Positions 1 through 9,174 of a stretch of 64,000 bases of DNA are shown in pieces. The position numbers and the translations under genes were made by a program. The notes beneath the pieces are model-generated. The model searched no databases, had not been told where the DNA came from, and saw only the letters and a program-made list of their open reading frames with translations. The DNA comes from Marmoricola sp. URHB0036 (GTDB lineage: Bacteria > Actinomycetota > Actinomycetes > Propionibacteriales > Nocardioidaceae). The stretch lies in the NCBI RefSeq assembly GCF_000426045.1, contig NZ_AUEP01000020.1, positions 1 to 64,000 of the forward strand, given 5' to 3'. How positions within the stretch are numbered: the first letter of the stretch is position 1; each line of letters opens with the position of its first letter.

Positions 1-531
1 AAGGGTCCCCACGTCCCGCAGATTGCGGTACCGCTCGTCGTAGTCGAGGCCGTAACCGACCACGAACTCGTTCGGGATGTCCCATCCGACGTACTTCACG
101 TCGAGGGCCACGCGCACGGCCTCCGGCTTGCGCAGGAGGGTGCAGATCTCCACAGAGGCGGCGTTGCGCGAGGCGAGGTTGGCGGTCAGCCAGCTCAGGG
201 TCAGGCCGGTGTCGATGATCTCGTCGACGATCAGCACGTGGCGGCCGCTGATGTCGGTGTCGAGGTCCTTGAGGATGCGTACGACGCCGGAGCTCTTCGT
301 GCCCGAGCCGTACGACGAGACCGCCATCCAGTCCATCTCGAGGTGGCGGTCGAAGGCGCGCGCCAGGTCGGCCATCACCATCACCGCGCCGCGGAGGACG
401 CCGACGATCAGCAGGTCGTGGCCCTCGTAGTCCTTCTCGATCTCGCGGGCCATCTCCTCGAGCCGCGCGAGGATCTCCTTCTCGGTGAACAGGATGTTGA
501 CCAGGTCACCGTCGACGTCTGCTGCGTCCAT
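1..531 (-). CDS. hpt: Hypoxanthine phosphoribosyltransferase, 3' end cut by the window
   Basis: Purine salvage enzyme that joins hypoxanthine or guanine to PRPP in the cytoplasm. The minus-strand frame starts at ATG 531 ([11 protein letters not shown]) and runs 177 codons to the window edge, so only a few C-terminal residues are missing from a family usually about 180-185 aa long. The PRPP-binding loop is visible as [14 protein letters not shown], and the hydrophobic strand [14 protein letters not shown] and the late motif [16 protein letters not shown] are typical of Hpt. In many actinobacteria tilS lies directly upstream; here a divergent flavin oxidoreductase gene lies between them. Confidence 0.95.
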   Translation of the reverse strand, partial: MDAADVDGDLVNILFTEKEILARLEEMAREIEKDYEGHDLLIVGVLRGAVMVMADLARAFDRHLEMDWMAVSSYGSGTKSSGVVRILKDLDTDISGRHVLIVDEIIDTGLTLSWLTANLASRNAASVEICTLLRKPEAVRVALDVKYVGWDIPNEFVVGYGLDYDERYRNLRDVGTL

Positions 532-594
532 GGTGTGCAGCCTGCCACGGGTGACGCCGGGAAGTCTCGGCGGCCTCCTGGTGTTGAGGCGGAC

Positions 595-1638
595 ATGCAG
601 CTGTCCGTTCTCGACCTCGTGCCCGTCCGCAGCGACCAGACCACCGGTGACGCCCTCGCGGCCACGCGCTCACTGGCGAAGGTGGCCGAGGAGCACGGCT
701 ACCACCGCTACTGGCTGGCCGAGCACCACAACATGCCCGCGGTCGCCGCGACCAACCCGCCGCTGCTGATCTCGATGGTCGCCGGCGCCACGTCGCGGAT
801 CCGGGTCGGCTCGGGCGGCGTGATGCTGCCCAACCACGCGCCGTTGGTGGTCGCCGAGCAGTTCGCACTGCTGGAGGCGGCGTACCCCGGACGCATCGAC
901 CTCGGCATCGGCCGCGCCCCCGGCTCCGACCCGGTCACCAGCTGGGCGCTGCGCCACGGCGGCGGTGGGGTCGAGGACGACGCGGTCTCGCGCTTCCCGG
1001 AGTACGTCGACAACGTGATCTCGATGATGAGCCCGGGAGGTGTCGGCCTCCAGGTCGGTGGCCGGACGCACGCGCTGACCGCGACCCCGGCCGCGACCTC
1101 GGTGCCGCCGGTGTGGCTGCTCGGGTCGTCGGACTACTCGGCACGACTGGCCGCGTCCCGCGGACTGCCCTACGTCTTCGCCCACCACTTCTCCGGCCAG
1201 GGCACCGCCGAGGCCCTCGCGCTGTACCGGTCCGGCTTCCAGCCCAGCGAGACCAACCCCTCGCCGCGCACGTTCCTGACGGTCAACGTGGTGGTGGCCG
1301 AGACGCAGGAGGAGGCCGAGCGCCTCGCCCTGCCGCAGCTGCAGGCGATGGTCGCGCTGCGTACCGGCCAGCCCCTGCGTCCGCAGCGCCTCGTCGAGGA
1401 GGCCGAGAAGGAGCCGGTCCCCGCCGAGCACCAGGGCCTGATCGAGGCGATGTCGAGCCGATGGGTCATCGGCACGCCGCCCTCCGCCGCCTCCAGGATC
1501 GAGGAGCTGGCTGCGTCGTACGACGTGGACGAGGTGATGGTCCACCCGGTCGCCGGCTCCTACCTCGGCACCCCCACCGACTCCTCCCCCGCCCGCGAGC
1601 AGACCCTCTCCCTGCTGGCCGGCGCAATTCACGGATAG
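595..1638 (+). CDS. LLM-class flavin-dependent oxidoreductase (luciferase-like, MsnO8-type)
   Basis: A 347-aa luciferase-like monooxygenase of the TIM-barrel LLM class; such enzymes use reduced flavin, but the substrate cannot be read from sequence. The opening [11 protein letters not shown], the early WLAEHHNMP segment, then [20 protein letters not shown] and [13 protein letters not shown] are characteristic of the group. I chose ATG 595 because GAGG lies five bases upstream and conserved sequence starts there; the frame is open further upstream but that part is antisense to hpt. It sits between tilS and hpt on the opposite strand and its TAG lies inside an inverted repeat shared with tilS. 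Confidence 0.9.
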   Translation: MQLSVLDLVPVRSDQTTGDALAATRSLAKVAEEHGYHRYWLAEHHNMPAVAATNPPLLISMVAGATSRIRVGSGGVMLPNHAPLVVAEQFALLEAAYPGRIDLGIGRAPGSDPVTSWALRHGGGGVEDDAVSRFPEYVDNVISMMSPGGVGLQVGGRTHALTATPAATSVPPVWLLGSSDYSARLAASRGLPYVFAHHFSGQGTAEALALYRSGFQPSETNPSPRTFLTVNVVVAETQEEAERLALPQLQAMVALRTGQPLRPQRLVEEAEKEPVPAEHQGLIEAMSSRWVIGTPPSAASRIEELAASYDVDEVMVHPVAGSYLGTPTDSSPAREQTLSLLAGAIHG

Positions 1639-1698
1639 TCCAGGACGAAAAGCCGCTCCAGGCACGCGGCGAGGCGGCGTTGCGTTCTGGACTATCCG
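1632..1698. repeat. Perfect 12-bp inverted repeat spanning two convergent stop codons
   Basis: CGGATAGTCCAG at 1632-1643 is matched by its exact reverse complement at 1687-1698, leaving a 43-nt loop that has its own short GCCGC/GCGGC stem. The TAG of the upstream plus-strand gene (1636-1638) and the TAG of tilS (1694-1692) both lie inside the arms. It may act as a bidirectional terminator, or it may be a trace of the event that placed the oxidoreductase gene here. Confidence 0.75.
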
Positions 1699-2687
1699 GC
1701 TTGGGTGGTCCTCCGGAAGTGCAGCACCTCGTCCTCGGCGTACGCCGTGACGTGTCCGGGCAGCTGGATCTGCTTGCCCTTGTGGCCGAGGAGTCCGAGT
1801 ACGGCGAGCACGTGGGCGCGCGAGAGCTCGGAGGCGATGGCGCCCTGGTCGATCGCGGCCCGCCTGGCACAGCGGGACCGGATCGCGTCGCCCACTCCGT
1901 CGATCTCGCGCATGTCGATGCCGTCGTCGGTCCGGGCTCGCGCGTAGGCCTCGAGCTCGAACCGCTCGATGAAGTCCACGTCCTCGCGCAGCTGCTCACC
2001 GGTGCGAGCGAGCGCCTCGGCGATCCCGGGTCCGAGCTCGCGCTCCAGCAGCGGCATCACGGTGTGGCGCACCCGGGACCGGGCGAACCGCGGGTCGGTG
2101 TTCTGAGGGTCCTCCCACCACTCGATGCCCTCGGCACGACAGGCCGACTCGGTCTGCACCCGGGTCAGCCCGACCAGGGGACGAGCGAACCCGACGCCCT
2201 CCGAGTCGCGGAAGTAGTCACGCATCCCCTGGAGAGACCGCCCACCGGAGCCTCGGGCAAGGCCGAGCAGCACGGTCTCGGCCTGGTCGTCGAGGGTGTG
2301 GCCCAGCAGCACCACTCCTGACTCGAAGTGGGCGGCGAGCTGGGAGAGGGCGGCGTACCTCGCCTCGCGGGCACCGGCCTCGATCCCCCACGAGCCCGGG
2401 TCGACGGTGACCCGGATCGACGCGGTCTCGTCGACCCCGAGCGCAGCCATCTGCTCGACCACCGTGGCCGTGTGGTCGGCCGAGCCCTCCTGCAGGCCGT
2501 GGTCGACGGTCACGCCGATGACGCGCAAGGCCTCCTCACGGGCCTCGAAGACGGTGGCGGCGAGCAGGGCGAGGGAGTCGGCGCCGCCCGAGCACGCGAC
2601 GAGCACCGGTTCTCCCGGGGCGGCGACCGCGGCCAGTGTGCGGCGTACGGCGAGCCGCACGGCGGCCACCGCAGGGTCGAGCGTCAT
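1692..2687 (-). CDS. tilS: tRNA(Ile)-lysidine synthase
   Basis: Modifies C34 of the AUA-decoding tRNA-Ile to lysidine with ATP and lysine, which sets codon and aminoacylation identity; it is usually essential. The protein is 331 aa with the PP-loop signature VACSGGADSLALLAA near residues 29-43, VTVDHGLQ, and GHTLDDQAETVLLGLARGSGGRSLQGM, all standard for TilS. It starts seven bases after the stop of the DUF2342 metalloprotease gene, so dacB, the metalloprotease and tilS probably share a transcript. Its stop codon lies in the 12-bp inverted repeat. Confidence 0.96.
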   Translation of the reverse strand: MTLDPAVAAVRLAVRRTLAAVAAPGEPVLVACSGGADSLALLAATVFEAREEALRVIGVTVDHGLQEGSADHTATVVEQMAALGVDETASIRVTVDPGSWGIEAGAREARYAALSQLAAHFESGVVLLGHTLDDQAETVLLGLARGSGGRSLQGMRDYFRDSEGVGFARPLVGLTRVQTESACRAEGIEWWEDPQNTDPRFARSRVRHTVMPLLERELGPGIAEALARTGEQLREDVDFIERFELEAYARARTDDGIDMREIDGVGDAIRSRCARRAAIDQGAIASELSRAHVLAVLGLLGHKGKQIQLPGHVTAYAEDEVLHFRRTTQAG

Positions 2688-2694
2688 CGGTGCG

Positions 2695-3759
2695 TCAGCC
2701 GTGGACGCGCGCGATCCACAGCGCCGGGTCGAGGATCTCCTGCTTGGTCGGCAGGTTGGCCGGCTCGGCCCAGACCGCGTTGAACCCCTCCATGCCGACC
2801 TTGTCGACGGCCGCGCGCACGAACACCGCGCCGTCGCGGTACTGCGCCATCTTCTGGTCGAGCCCCAGCAGCCGACGCAGCAGCCGGTCGAGGCCGCCGA
2901 CGCCCTTGCGACGCTGGGTGAACTTGCGCCGGATCTCGGCCACGCTCGGGATGACCTCGGGCCCGACGCCGTCCATGACGACGTCGGCGTGGCCCTCGAG
3001 CAGGCTCATCACCCCAGTGACGCGCTCGATGACGGCGCGCTGCTCGGGACCGGAGAACAGCTCGAGCAGGCTTCCCTCGGCCTTGCCGGAGAGGATGTCG
3101 CCGATCTTGCGCACGGCGTCGCCGAGCAGCTCGCTCGGGTCGGTCTGCACGGCGCCGACGATGGAGCTCATCTCGGAGCGGAGATGGTCGGTCATCCACG
3201 GCACCGCGGTGAACTGCACGCGGTGGGTCTCCTCGTGGAGGCACACCCAGAGCCGGAAGTCGTGGGGGTCGGCATGCAGCTCGCGCTCGACGTGCACGAT
3301 GTTGGGCGCGACCAGCAGGAGCCGGCCCTGCTCGCCCGGCTTCTCGTGGAACGGGTCGAACTGGCCGAGCACCTTGGAGCCGAGGAAGCCGAGCATCGCG
3401 CCGAGCTCGACCCCGGTGATCCGGGAACCGATCGCCTCGGTCAGCGGACCAGGCGTCCCCTTCTTCTCCTGGAGCTTGTCGATCAGGGGGGCGATCACGG
3501 TCGCGAAGCCGTCGGCGTTGGCCTGGACCCAGCCGGGCCGGTCGACGACGAGCACGGGTGCGGTGCGCTCGCTGGCCTCCAGGCCGGTGAACTCACGGAC
3601 GAGCGGAGAGGAGCGCTCCGCCCCGGCGCGCAGCTCCTCGACGGCCTCGACTGCCTCGGTACGGCTGACCTGTGGACCCTCCCCGACGAGGCGGGACCCC
3701 ACCCTGACGGCGAGGTCCCAGTCGACCATTCCGGGTCGGTTCGGTCCGTCAGCGCTCAT
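2695..3759 (-). CDS. DUF2342 zinc-dependent metalloprotease-like protein
   Basis: A 354-aa protein of the actinobacterial DUF2342 family, often annotated as a zinc-dependent metalloprotease or 'coenzyme F420 biosynthesis associated'. HEETH in LWVCLHEETHRVQF gives the HExxH zinc site, followed by EGHADVVMD, which could supply a further ligand. No signal peptide is seen, so it is likely cytoplasmic. ATG 3759 overlaps the dacB stop as ATGA, which decides the start and implies translational coupling. The substrate is unknown; the position between dacB and tilS is common in the phylum as far as I recall. Confidence 0.85.
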   Translation of the reverse strand: MSADGPNRPGMVDWDLAVRVGSRLVGEGPQVSRTEAVEAVEELRAGAERSSPLVREFTGLEASERTAPVLVVDRPGWVQANADGFATVIAPLIDKLQEKKGTPGPLTEAIGSRITGVELGAMLGFLGSKVLGQFDPFHEKPGEQGRLLLVAPNIVHVERELHADPHDFRLWVCLHEETHRVQFTAVPWMTDHLRSEMSSIVGAVQTDPSELLGDAVRKIGDILSGKAEGSLLELFSGPEQRAVIERVTGVMSLLEGHADVVMDGVGPEVIPSVAEIRRKFTQRRKGVGGLDRLLRRLLGLDQKMAQYRDGAVFVRAAVDKVGMEGFNAVWAEPANLPTKQEILDPALWIARVHG

Positions 3760-5210
3760 GGTCGAGACCCTACGCCGCAGCTGCACGCGCCCAAGGCGCC
3801 GGCGATGCGGTCGATCAGCGTCTGCGCCTCGAGGTTCTTCAGCGCGCCCACCCGGTCGGCGACGACCACGAAGGCCATCCGGGCTCCGCTCGCGTCGTCG
3901 GCGACACCGGCGAGTCCGTGCACGCCGGTGAGGGTGCCGGTCTTCGCGCGCACCCGGCCCCGGGCGGCGGCCGGTCCCTGGGCGAAGCGGTAGGTCAGCG
4001 AGCCGGTGAACCCGGCCACCGGCAGGCCGGTCAGGACGTCACGCAGCTCGGGGTGGCCGGGACTGGCCGCGAGACGGACCACCTTGTTGAGGGTCTCGGT
4101 GCTCAGCACGTCCTGGCGCGAGAGCCCGCTGCCGTCGTACAACCGGTCCCCGGCGAGGGGTACGCCGAGCCCGCGGAGCACCTCGAGGACGGCAGCAGCA
4201 CCGGCCTCGAAGGACCCCTCCTGGCGCTCGGCCAGACCGACGTGGCGAGCCAGCACCTCGGCCGCCTGGTTGTCGCTGACCGCCAGGGTGCGCTGCACGA
4301 TCTCGCCCAACGGGGCGCTCGAGACCGACGCAACCTCGGTTGCCTCGGCCGGAGTCTTCACCCGGTCGACCTTGGGACCGACGCGCAGCCCGGCCGACAC
4401 GAGGGCCGAACGGAACACCTGGGCAGCGCGGGTGGCGGGGTCGGGGACGAAGCCGTAGCCGTCGGCGTCCTGGCCCTCGTCGACCCAGAGCGCACTGATC
4501 GGCGGCACCACCTCCTCCGGGATGTAGCTCGCGGGCCAGTGCGGGTTGACCGCCGGGCCGGAGAAAGCGGAGTCGTCGAAGGCCAGCCGGACGCGCGCGA
4601 CCTTCATGGTGCGCAGCTTCGCGACCGTGCGCTGGGCGAGGGTGACGACGTCGGCACGGTCCGGGTAGTTGGCCGCCGCCTGCTTGGGCGAGCTGGCCAG
4701 GAACGGGTCGCCGCCGCCGACCAGCACCAGCCGGTGGCTGGCCGGCAGGTAGCGCACGGTGGTGCGGAACCGGGCCATCGGGCCGAGGGCGGTGAGCGCG
4801 GCGGTGGAGGTGAGCAGCTTGGTGGTGGAGGCCGGCGTGACCGTCGACGCCCCTGAGCGGAACAGCGGCCGTCCGGTGCGGAGGTCGGTGACCAGGACGC
4901 CGAAGTGCCGGCCGAGCACGCGCTTGCGCAGCATCGGCTGGACGACCGCCGCGACCTTTGCCGGGTCACCGGGCACGGTCCTGGACGGGTGCGCAACCAC
5001 CGGAGCGACTCCGGTGGCCGGGAGCTTGAGGCCCTCGGGGGGTGGGACGGCCGCGGGTTCGGTGGCCGGGTCGGCCTTGCCCCACCCGAACCACCGCTCG
5101 CCGAGGTCGTACTGGTAGCTCAGCACCGCTCCGGCGAGCAGCACCAGGACGACGATCTCGGCGAGGAACCGTACGGGGAAGGTGACCAGCCAGTGGCGTT
5201 GCTCACGCAC
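3756..5210 (-). CDS. dacB: D-alanyl-D-alanine carboxypeptidase/endopeptidase (PBP4 type)
   Basis: Peptidoglycan-trimming serine peptidase of the S13 (DacB/PBP4) family, 484 aa. One N-terminal membrane segment ([18 protein letters not shown], about residues 18-35) anchors it outside the cell. The active-site motifs appear in order: SxxK in [12 protein letters not shown] in [14 protein letters not shown], and KTG in [12 protein letters not shown]. Starts at GTG 5210. Its end overlaps the next gene by four bases (ATGA), so it is the first gene of a dacB-metalloprotease-tilS unit. It is divergent from ppa, with about 128 bp between starts holding both promoters. Confidence 0.95.
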   Translation of the reverse strand: MREQRHWLVTFPVRFLAEIVVLVLLAGAVLSYQYDLGERWFGWGKADPATEPAAVPPPEGLKLPATGVAPVVAHPSRTVPGDPAKVAAVVQPMLRKRVLGRHFGVLVTDLRTGRPLFRSGASTVTPASTTKLLTSTAALTALGPMARFRTTVRYLPASHRLVLVGGGDPFLASSPKQAAANYPDRADVVTLAQRTVAKLRTMKVARVRLAFDDSAFSGPAVNPHWPASYIPEEVVPPISALWVDEGQDADGYGFVPDPATRAAQVFRSALVSAGLRVGPKVDRVKTPAEATEVASVSSAPLGEIVQRTLAVSDNQAAEVLARHVGLAERQEGSFEAGAAAVLEVLRGLGVPLAGDRLYDGSGLSRQDVLSTETLNKVVRLAASPGHPELRDVLTGLPVAGFTGSLTYRFAQGPAAARGRVRAKTGTLTGVHGLAGVADDASGARMAFVVVADRVGALKNLEAQTLIDRIAGALGACSCGVGSRP

Positions 5211-5338
5211 GGTCGCGTCTGGCCCCCTTCGATGTGCCGTTCGGGCGAAAGTGCTGCGAGACTAGCCCGGTGCGCCCGGCGAAACGGCGCACGGTGCCGG
5301 TGCAGTGCCCGGCGTGTGTCTGGCGAAAGGTTGAGTCG

Positions 5339-5833
5339 GTGGAGTTCGACGTACTGGTGGAGATCCCCAAGGGCGAGCGCAACAAGTACGAGGTCGACCA
5401 CGAGTCGGGTCGCATCCGCCTGGACCGCACCCTGTTCACCTCGACCGCCTATCCCGCCGACTACGGCTTCATCGAGGACACCCTCGGCCAGGACGGCGAC
5501 CCGCTCGACGCGCTGGTGATCCTCCAGCAGCCCACCTTCCCGGGGTGCCTGATCCGCTGCCGCGCCATCGGCATGTTCCGGATGAAGGACGAGGCCGGCG
5601 GCGACGACAAGGTCCTCTGCGTGCCGTCGCACGACCCGCGCCTGGAGCACCTGCGCGACATCAACCACGTCTCCAAGTTCGACCGCCTGGAGATCCAGCA
5701 CTTCTTCGAGGTCTACAAGGACCTCGAGCCCGGCAAGTCCGTCGAAGGCGCCAACTGGGTCGGCCGCACCGAGGCCGAGGCCGAGGTACGCGAGTCCTTC
5801 GAGCGGTTCAAGGAGACCCCGCTCGCTCACTGA
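5339..5833 (+). CDS. ppa: Inorganic pyrophosphatase (family I)
   Basis: Hydrolyses pyrophosphate to drive biosynthetic reactions; soluble and metal-dependent. The protein is 164 aa, the usual length of prokaryotic family I enzymes. The signature DGDPLDALV is present, as are [12 protein letters not shown] near the N-terminus and [12 protein letters not shown] near the C-terminus. GTG 5339 is chosen because the conserved sequence [12 protein letters not shown] begins there and an AAAGG lies ten bases upstream; the frame is open further upstream without family similarity. The last seven bases overlap the convergent membrane-protein gene. Confidence 0.96.
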   Translation: MEFDVLVEIPKGERNKYEVDHESGRIRLDRTLFTSTAYPADYGFIEDTLGQDGDPLDALVILQQPTFPGCLIRCRAIGMFRMKDEAGGDDKVLCVPSHDPRLEHLRDINHVSKFDRLEIQHFFEVYKDLEPGKSVEGANWVGRTEAEAEVRESFERFKETPLAH

Positions 5834-6264
5834 CCCCCTCGGTGGCCCCTGCCGCGACGCCAGGCCAGCCGTGCCGCCAGCACACCGACGACGCCGGTGA
5901 CCGCGAGCAGGAAGGTCTGGTACGCCGCCAGGGCGGTCGTGAGCTCGTCGTTGCCGAGCCCGCCGTCGAAGAACCCGCTGACCACGCTCACCAAGCAGGC
6001 GGCGGCGAGCAACCCGGCCGCCACGGCTGCTCTTCGTCCGTTCAGCCGCACCGCGAGCACCGTGAGCACGATCTGGACGCCGATCATCGGCACCGGAGCG
6101 GCCAGGAGCGCCTTGCTCCCCCAGGCCTCGCCCCAGGTGTTCACACCTGACGACACGGCGAGCAGTCCGCCCACGAGGTCGGCAACGACAAGGGCGACGA
6201 GCGCGAGCACGAGCGGTTCGCGACGTACGGGCTGGACGGTCGGTGTGCTGGTGGCGATGGACAT
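5827..6264 (-). CDS. Small four-helix membrane protein, function unknown
   Basis: A 145-aa protein with four predicted membrane segments: [54 protein letters not shown] and [18 protein letters not shown], ending in a basic RRGRGHRGG tail. No catalytic motif is seen. ATG 6264 has a good AGGGGA ribosome site upstream (minus strand), which decides the start over longer in-frame possibilities. The 3' end overlaps ppa by seven bases tail to tail. It lies downstream of the frameshifted methyltransferase and a palindromic repeat, so it probably has its own promoter. Confidence 0.7.
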   Translation of the reverse strand: MSIATSTPTVQPVRREPLVLALVALVVADLVGGLLAVSSGVNTWGEAWGSKALLAAPVPMIGVQIVLTVLAVRLNGRRAAVAAGLLAAACLVSVVSGFFDGGLGNDELTTALAAYQTFLLAVTGVVGVLAARLAWRRGRGHRGGQ

Positions 6265-6375
6265 GGTGGCTCCCCTTCGGCTGGTGAGCCCACTCTCGTC
6301 GTACGCACTTGGGTGGGGCTGGGACCTGACTTGACCCGGAGGCCGCAGCGGACGAAGCGGATGGGCCTGGCGGGT

Positions 6376-6442
6376 GATTCTGGGGGCTGGCGGGCAAAGC
6401 ATTGCCTGCCACCCCGGAGTTTCCCCGGACGTCCGGGGAAAC
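6376..6442 (-). repeat. Composite palindromic repeat, copy A
   Basis: Contains a perfect 24-bp palindrome at 6419-6442 (half-site GTTTCCCCGGAC) next to an imperfect hairpin at about 6386-6413 (TGGCGGGCAA against TTGCCTGCCA). It starts nine bases after the expected methyltransferase stop. The same units in the same order and orientation recur at 25935-26022, also just after a minus-strand gene. REP-like or terminator function is inferred. Confidence 0.85.
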
Positions 6443-6450
6443 CCACCGCC

Positions 6451-7124
6451 CTACCCCTTCCGCCCGCGGAAGTACCCGATCGCCCCGACAGGTCCAGGGT
6501 GATGTCCTCGAAGCCGGCCTCGGCCAGCCAGTTCTGCACGTCGGTGCTGGACGCGCCGGGGCCGAGGAGGCCGGCGAGGCGGCCGGCCTGGCGCACTGGC
6601 AGGTAGCGCAGGCCGGTGTCGGTGAGCAGGGCGCTGCCGGTCAGCACTCCTCCCGGCTGGAGCACCCGGGCCATCTCGAGGACGGCGAGGTGCGGGTCGG
6701 GGAAGCAGTGCAGGCCTGTGAAGGAGACCACCAGGTCGAACTCGTCGTCGGCGAACGGTAGCGACCCAACGTCGGCGAGGACCGGCTCGACCTGGGCCAC
6801 GACGTGGCGCTCGCGGGCAACCCGCATCGTGCGGTCGAGCATGGCCTGGGAGATGTCCGCGGCGACGTAGCGGATGCCCTGGCCGGTCCGCAGCCCGCGC
6901 AGCGCGACGCCGCCGCCGACGGGCACGTCGAGCACCGACGACCCCGCCGGTTGCCGGCCGATCTCCGCCGCAGCCGAGTAGAGGCGGCGCAGGTCGCTGC
7001 CGATGCCGATCTTCCAGAGCAGTCCGCCGGTCTGCGGGTGCTCGACGCTCCAGTCGTAGACCGTCGCCCACAACGGATCCTCGCCCCACCCGCCGAGCCC
7101 CGGGATCCGGAGCCGCCCGAGCAT
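6451..7124 (-). CDS. Class I SAM-dependent methyltransferase with a probable one-base frameshift near its 3' end
   Basis: A methyltransferase of the Methyltransf_11 type. Motif I is VLDVPVGGGVALRGL, followed by YVAADISQAMLDR, FADDEFDLVVSFTGLHCFPD and LEMARVLQPGGVLTGSALL. ATG 7124 shares its A with the stop of the acyl-CoA gene (TGATG), implying coupling. Up to LDLSG the frame is intact; it then reads RSGTSAGGRG and runs through the palindromic repeat to 6141. One extra G in the C-run at 6483-6486 (plus strand) would give the family-like ending GAIGYFRGRKG with TAG at 6451. Coordinates given here are for that restored end. Sequencing error and true mutation cannot be told apart here. Confidence 0.8.
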
Positions 7125-9085
7125 CAGGCTGACCGTACGTCGGGACCGTGCAGCATCTCGGCCTTGAGCATCTCGGGCGGGATCCCGAAGCCGTCGACGA
7201 GGTCCTCCGCGATCGGGCGCAGCCGGCGACACAACCCTGACACCTCACGGCTGATCGCCTTGGAGCGTGCGCTCGAGAGGCGACCGTGCTCCATGAACCA
7301 GCCGCGGTCGGCCTCGATGGTGGACAGGGCGAACAGGTCGCAGAGCATCGCGAGCGCGACCTTGTTGTCGCTGTCGACCATCGGCCCGAGCTTGTCGACG
7401 AAGGTCTCCAGCACGAGCCGTTCGACGTGTGCGCGCCCGGCGGCGATGACGTGGTCCTGCACCCGGCTGAACACGTCCACCGCGTCCATGCCCTGGTCCA
7501 TCCCCCGCTTCAGGCGACGGGCCACGCCGGAGAGGATGTGCTCCTCGCGCCAGCGGAACATCGCGAGCTGGTACTCCGGGTCGAGCAGTCCCGCCTCCTG
7601 GTCCCAGCTGTCGTCCTTGCCACCCGGCAGCACGTCCTTGATCCGCTCCAGCAGCTTGTGCGCGCTGGTGCGCTCGAGGACCGTCTCCACGGCCAGCCCG
7701 GCGACGAACCGCACCATGCCGAGCTGGTCGAGGTCGCCGAAGCTGGAGGAGTAGTCGGTCAGCAGTCCCTTGGCGACGAGCTGGAGCAGGATGTGGTTGT
7801 CGCCCTCGAAGGTGGTGAACACATCGGTGTCCGCCCGCAAGGCACCGAGCCGGTTGGACATCAGGTAGCCGGCCCCGCCGCAGGCCTCCCGGCACTCCTG
7901 GATGGTCCGGCTGCCGTGCCAGGTGCCGAGGGCCTTGGTGCCGGCCGCCAGCGACTCCAGGGCCCGGCGCTGGCGGTCCGGGGCATCGGTCGTGGAGAGC
8001 ACGTTGTGCAGCTCGGCCAGCAGCTGTTCCTGGGTGAAGTGCAGGGCGTAGGTCTTGGCGAGCAGCGGGAGCAGCCGGCGCTGGTGCATGCCGTAGTCGA
8101 GGAGCAGCTCCTCCTCGCCGGTCTCCGGGGAGCCGAACTGGCGTCGCTGGTTGGCGTACTTGATCGCCACCGCGAGCGCCACCTTGCTGGCCGTGATGCC
8201 GGCGCCGCCGACGCAGACCCGTCCCTGGATCAGGGTGCCGAGCATCGTGAAGAACCGCCGGTCCTTGTTCTCGATGTCGGAGACGTAGCGTCCGTCCTCG
8301 GTCACGTCGGCGTAGCGGTTGAGCAGGTTGGTGCGCGGCACGCGTACGCCGTCGAACCAGATCCGCCCGTTGTCCACACCGTTGAGCCCGATCTTGGGTC
8401 CGTCGTCCTCGATGCGGACGCCGTCGAGCGGCTTCCCCTTCTCGTCCCGGATGGGGACGACGAAGGCGTGCACGCCCTCCGAGCCCCCGTTGATCTCCAG
8501 CTGGGCGAACACCACCGCCATCGACGCGTGCGCCGCGGCGTTGCCGATGTAGTCCTTGCGAGAGAGGTCGTCCGGAGTCGTGATCACGAACTCCTTGGCC
8601 TCGTTGTCGTACGCCGCGACGGTGCCCAGCGCCTGCACGTTGGAGCCGTGACCGGTCTCGGTCATCGCGAAGCAACCCATCAGGTCGGCCCTGACCAGGT
8701 CGGTGAGGTAGGCGTCGTGGTGGTGCTTCGACCCGAGCTGGAGGATCGCGCCACCGAACAGCCCGAACTGCACGCCGACCTTCACCAGGATGGAGAGGTC
8801 GCCGAACCCGAGGGTCTCGAAGGCCGCGACCGAGGCACCGATGTCGCCGCCGCCGCCGTACTCGGTCGGGAACCCGAGACCGGTGGCGCCGGTCTCCGCC
8901 ATCAGCTTGACCAGCTCGAGGACTCGTTCGCGGAACTCCTCGCGCGGCATCTCGATCGCGTCGTCGAGGACACCGGCGTACTCCGCGAGGTTCTTGCGGG
9001 TCAGCTGCCGGATGTCGGCGTACTTGCCGTCGAGCAGCGCGGTGAGGGCGGGGACGTCGACGTCGGGGAGCTCACGGTCGGCCAT
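7124..9085 (-). CDS. Acyl-CoA dehydrogenase/oxidase family protein (acyl-CoA oxidase-like)
   Basis: A 653-aa FAD enzyme for the first step of acyl-CoA beta-oxidation. Length and motifs fit the acyl-CoA oxidase branch: AMTETGHGSNVQALGTVA in the FAD/substrate region, KVALAVAIKYANQRRQFG, and ECREACGGAGYLMSNRL, where the catalytic glutamate of this branch lies. EGDNHILLQLVAKGLL and the C-terminal ACOX-like domain follow. ATG 9085 (MADRELPDVDV) is preferred to an in-frame ATG six codons upstream because the sequence becomes conserved-looking here. It is coupled by one-base overlap to the downstream methyltransferase. Whether oxygen or ETF is the electron acceptor cannot be read. Confidence 0.88.
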   Translation of the reverse strand: MADRELPDVDVPALTALLDGKYADIRQLTRKNLAEYAGVLDDAIEMPREEFRERVLELVKLMAETGATGLGFPTEYGGGGDIGASVAAFETLGFGDLSILVKVGVQFGLFGGAILQLGSKHHHDAYLTDLVRADLMGCFAMTETGHGSNVQALGTVAAYDNEAKEFVITTPDDLSRKDYIGNAAAHASMAVVFAQLEINGGSEGVHAFVVPIRDEKGKPLDGVRIEDDGPKIGLNGVDNGRIWFDGVRVPRTNLLNRYADVTEDGRYVSDIENKDRRFFTMLGTLIQGRVCVGGAGITASKVALAVAIKYANQRRQFGSPETGEEELLLDYGMHQRRLLPLLAKTYALHFTQEQLLAELHNVLSTTDAPDRQRRALESLAAGTKALGTWHGSRTIQECREACGGAGYLMSNRLGALRADTDVFTTFEGDNHILLQLVAKGLLTDYSSSFGDLDQLGMVRFVAGLAVETVLERTSAHKLLERIKDVLPGGKDDSWDQEAGLLDPEYQLAMFRWREEHILSGVARRLKRGMDQGMDAVDVFSRVQDHVIAAGRAHVERLVLETFVDKLGPMVDSDNKVALAMLCDLFALSTIEADRGWFMEHGRLSSARSKAISREVSGLCRRLRPIAEDLVDGFGIPPEMLKAEMLHGPDVRSA

Positions 9086-9174
9086 GGTCCAACTCTGCCG
9101 CATGCCTCAGGGCCGCGCAGTACGAACCCCGCACCGCGGACAGCGGCTGCCGAGCCGACGCCAGGCCGGCTCCG

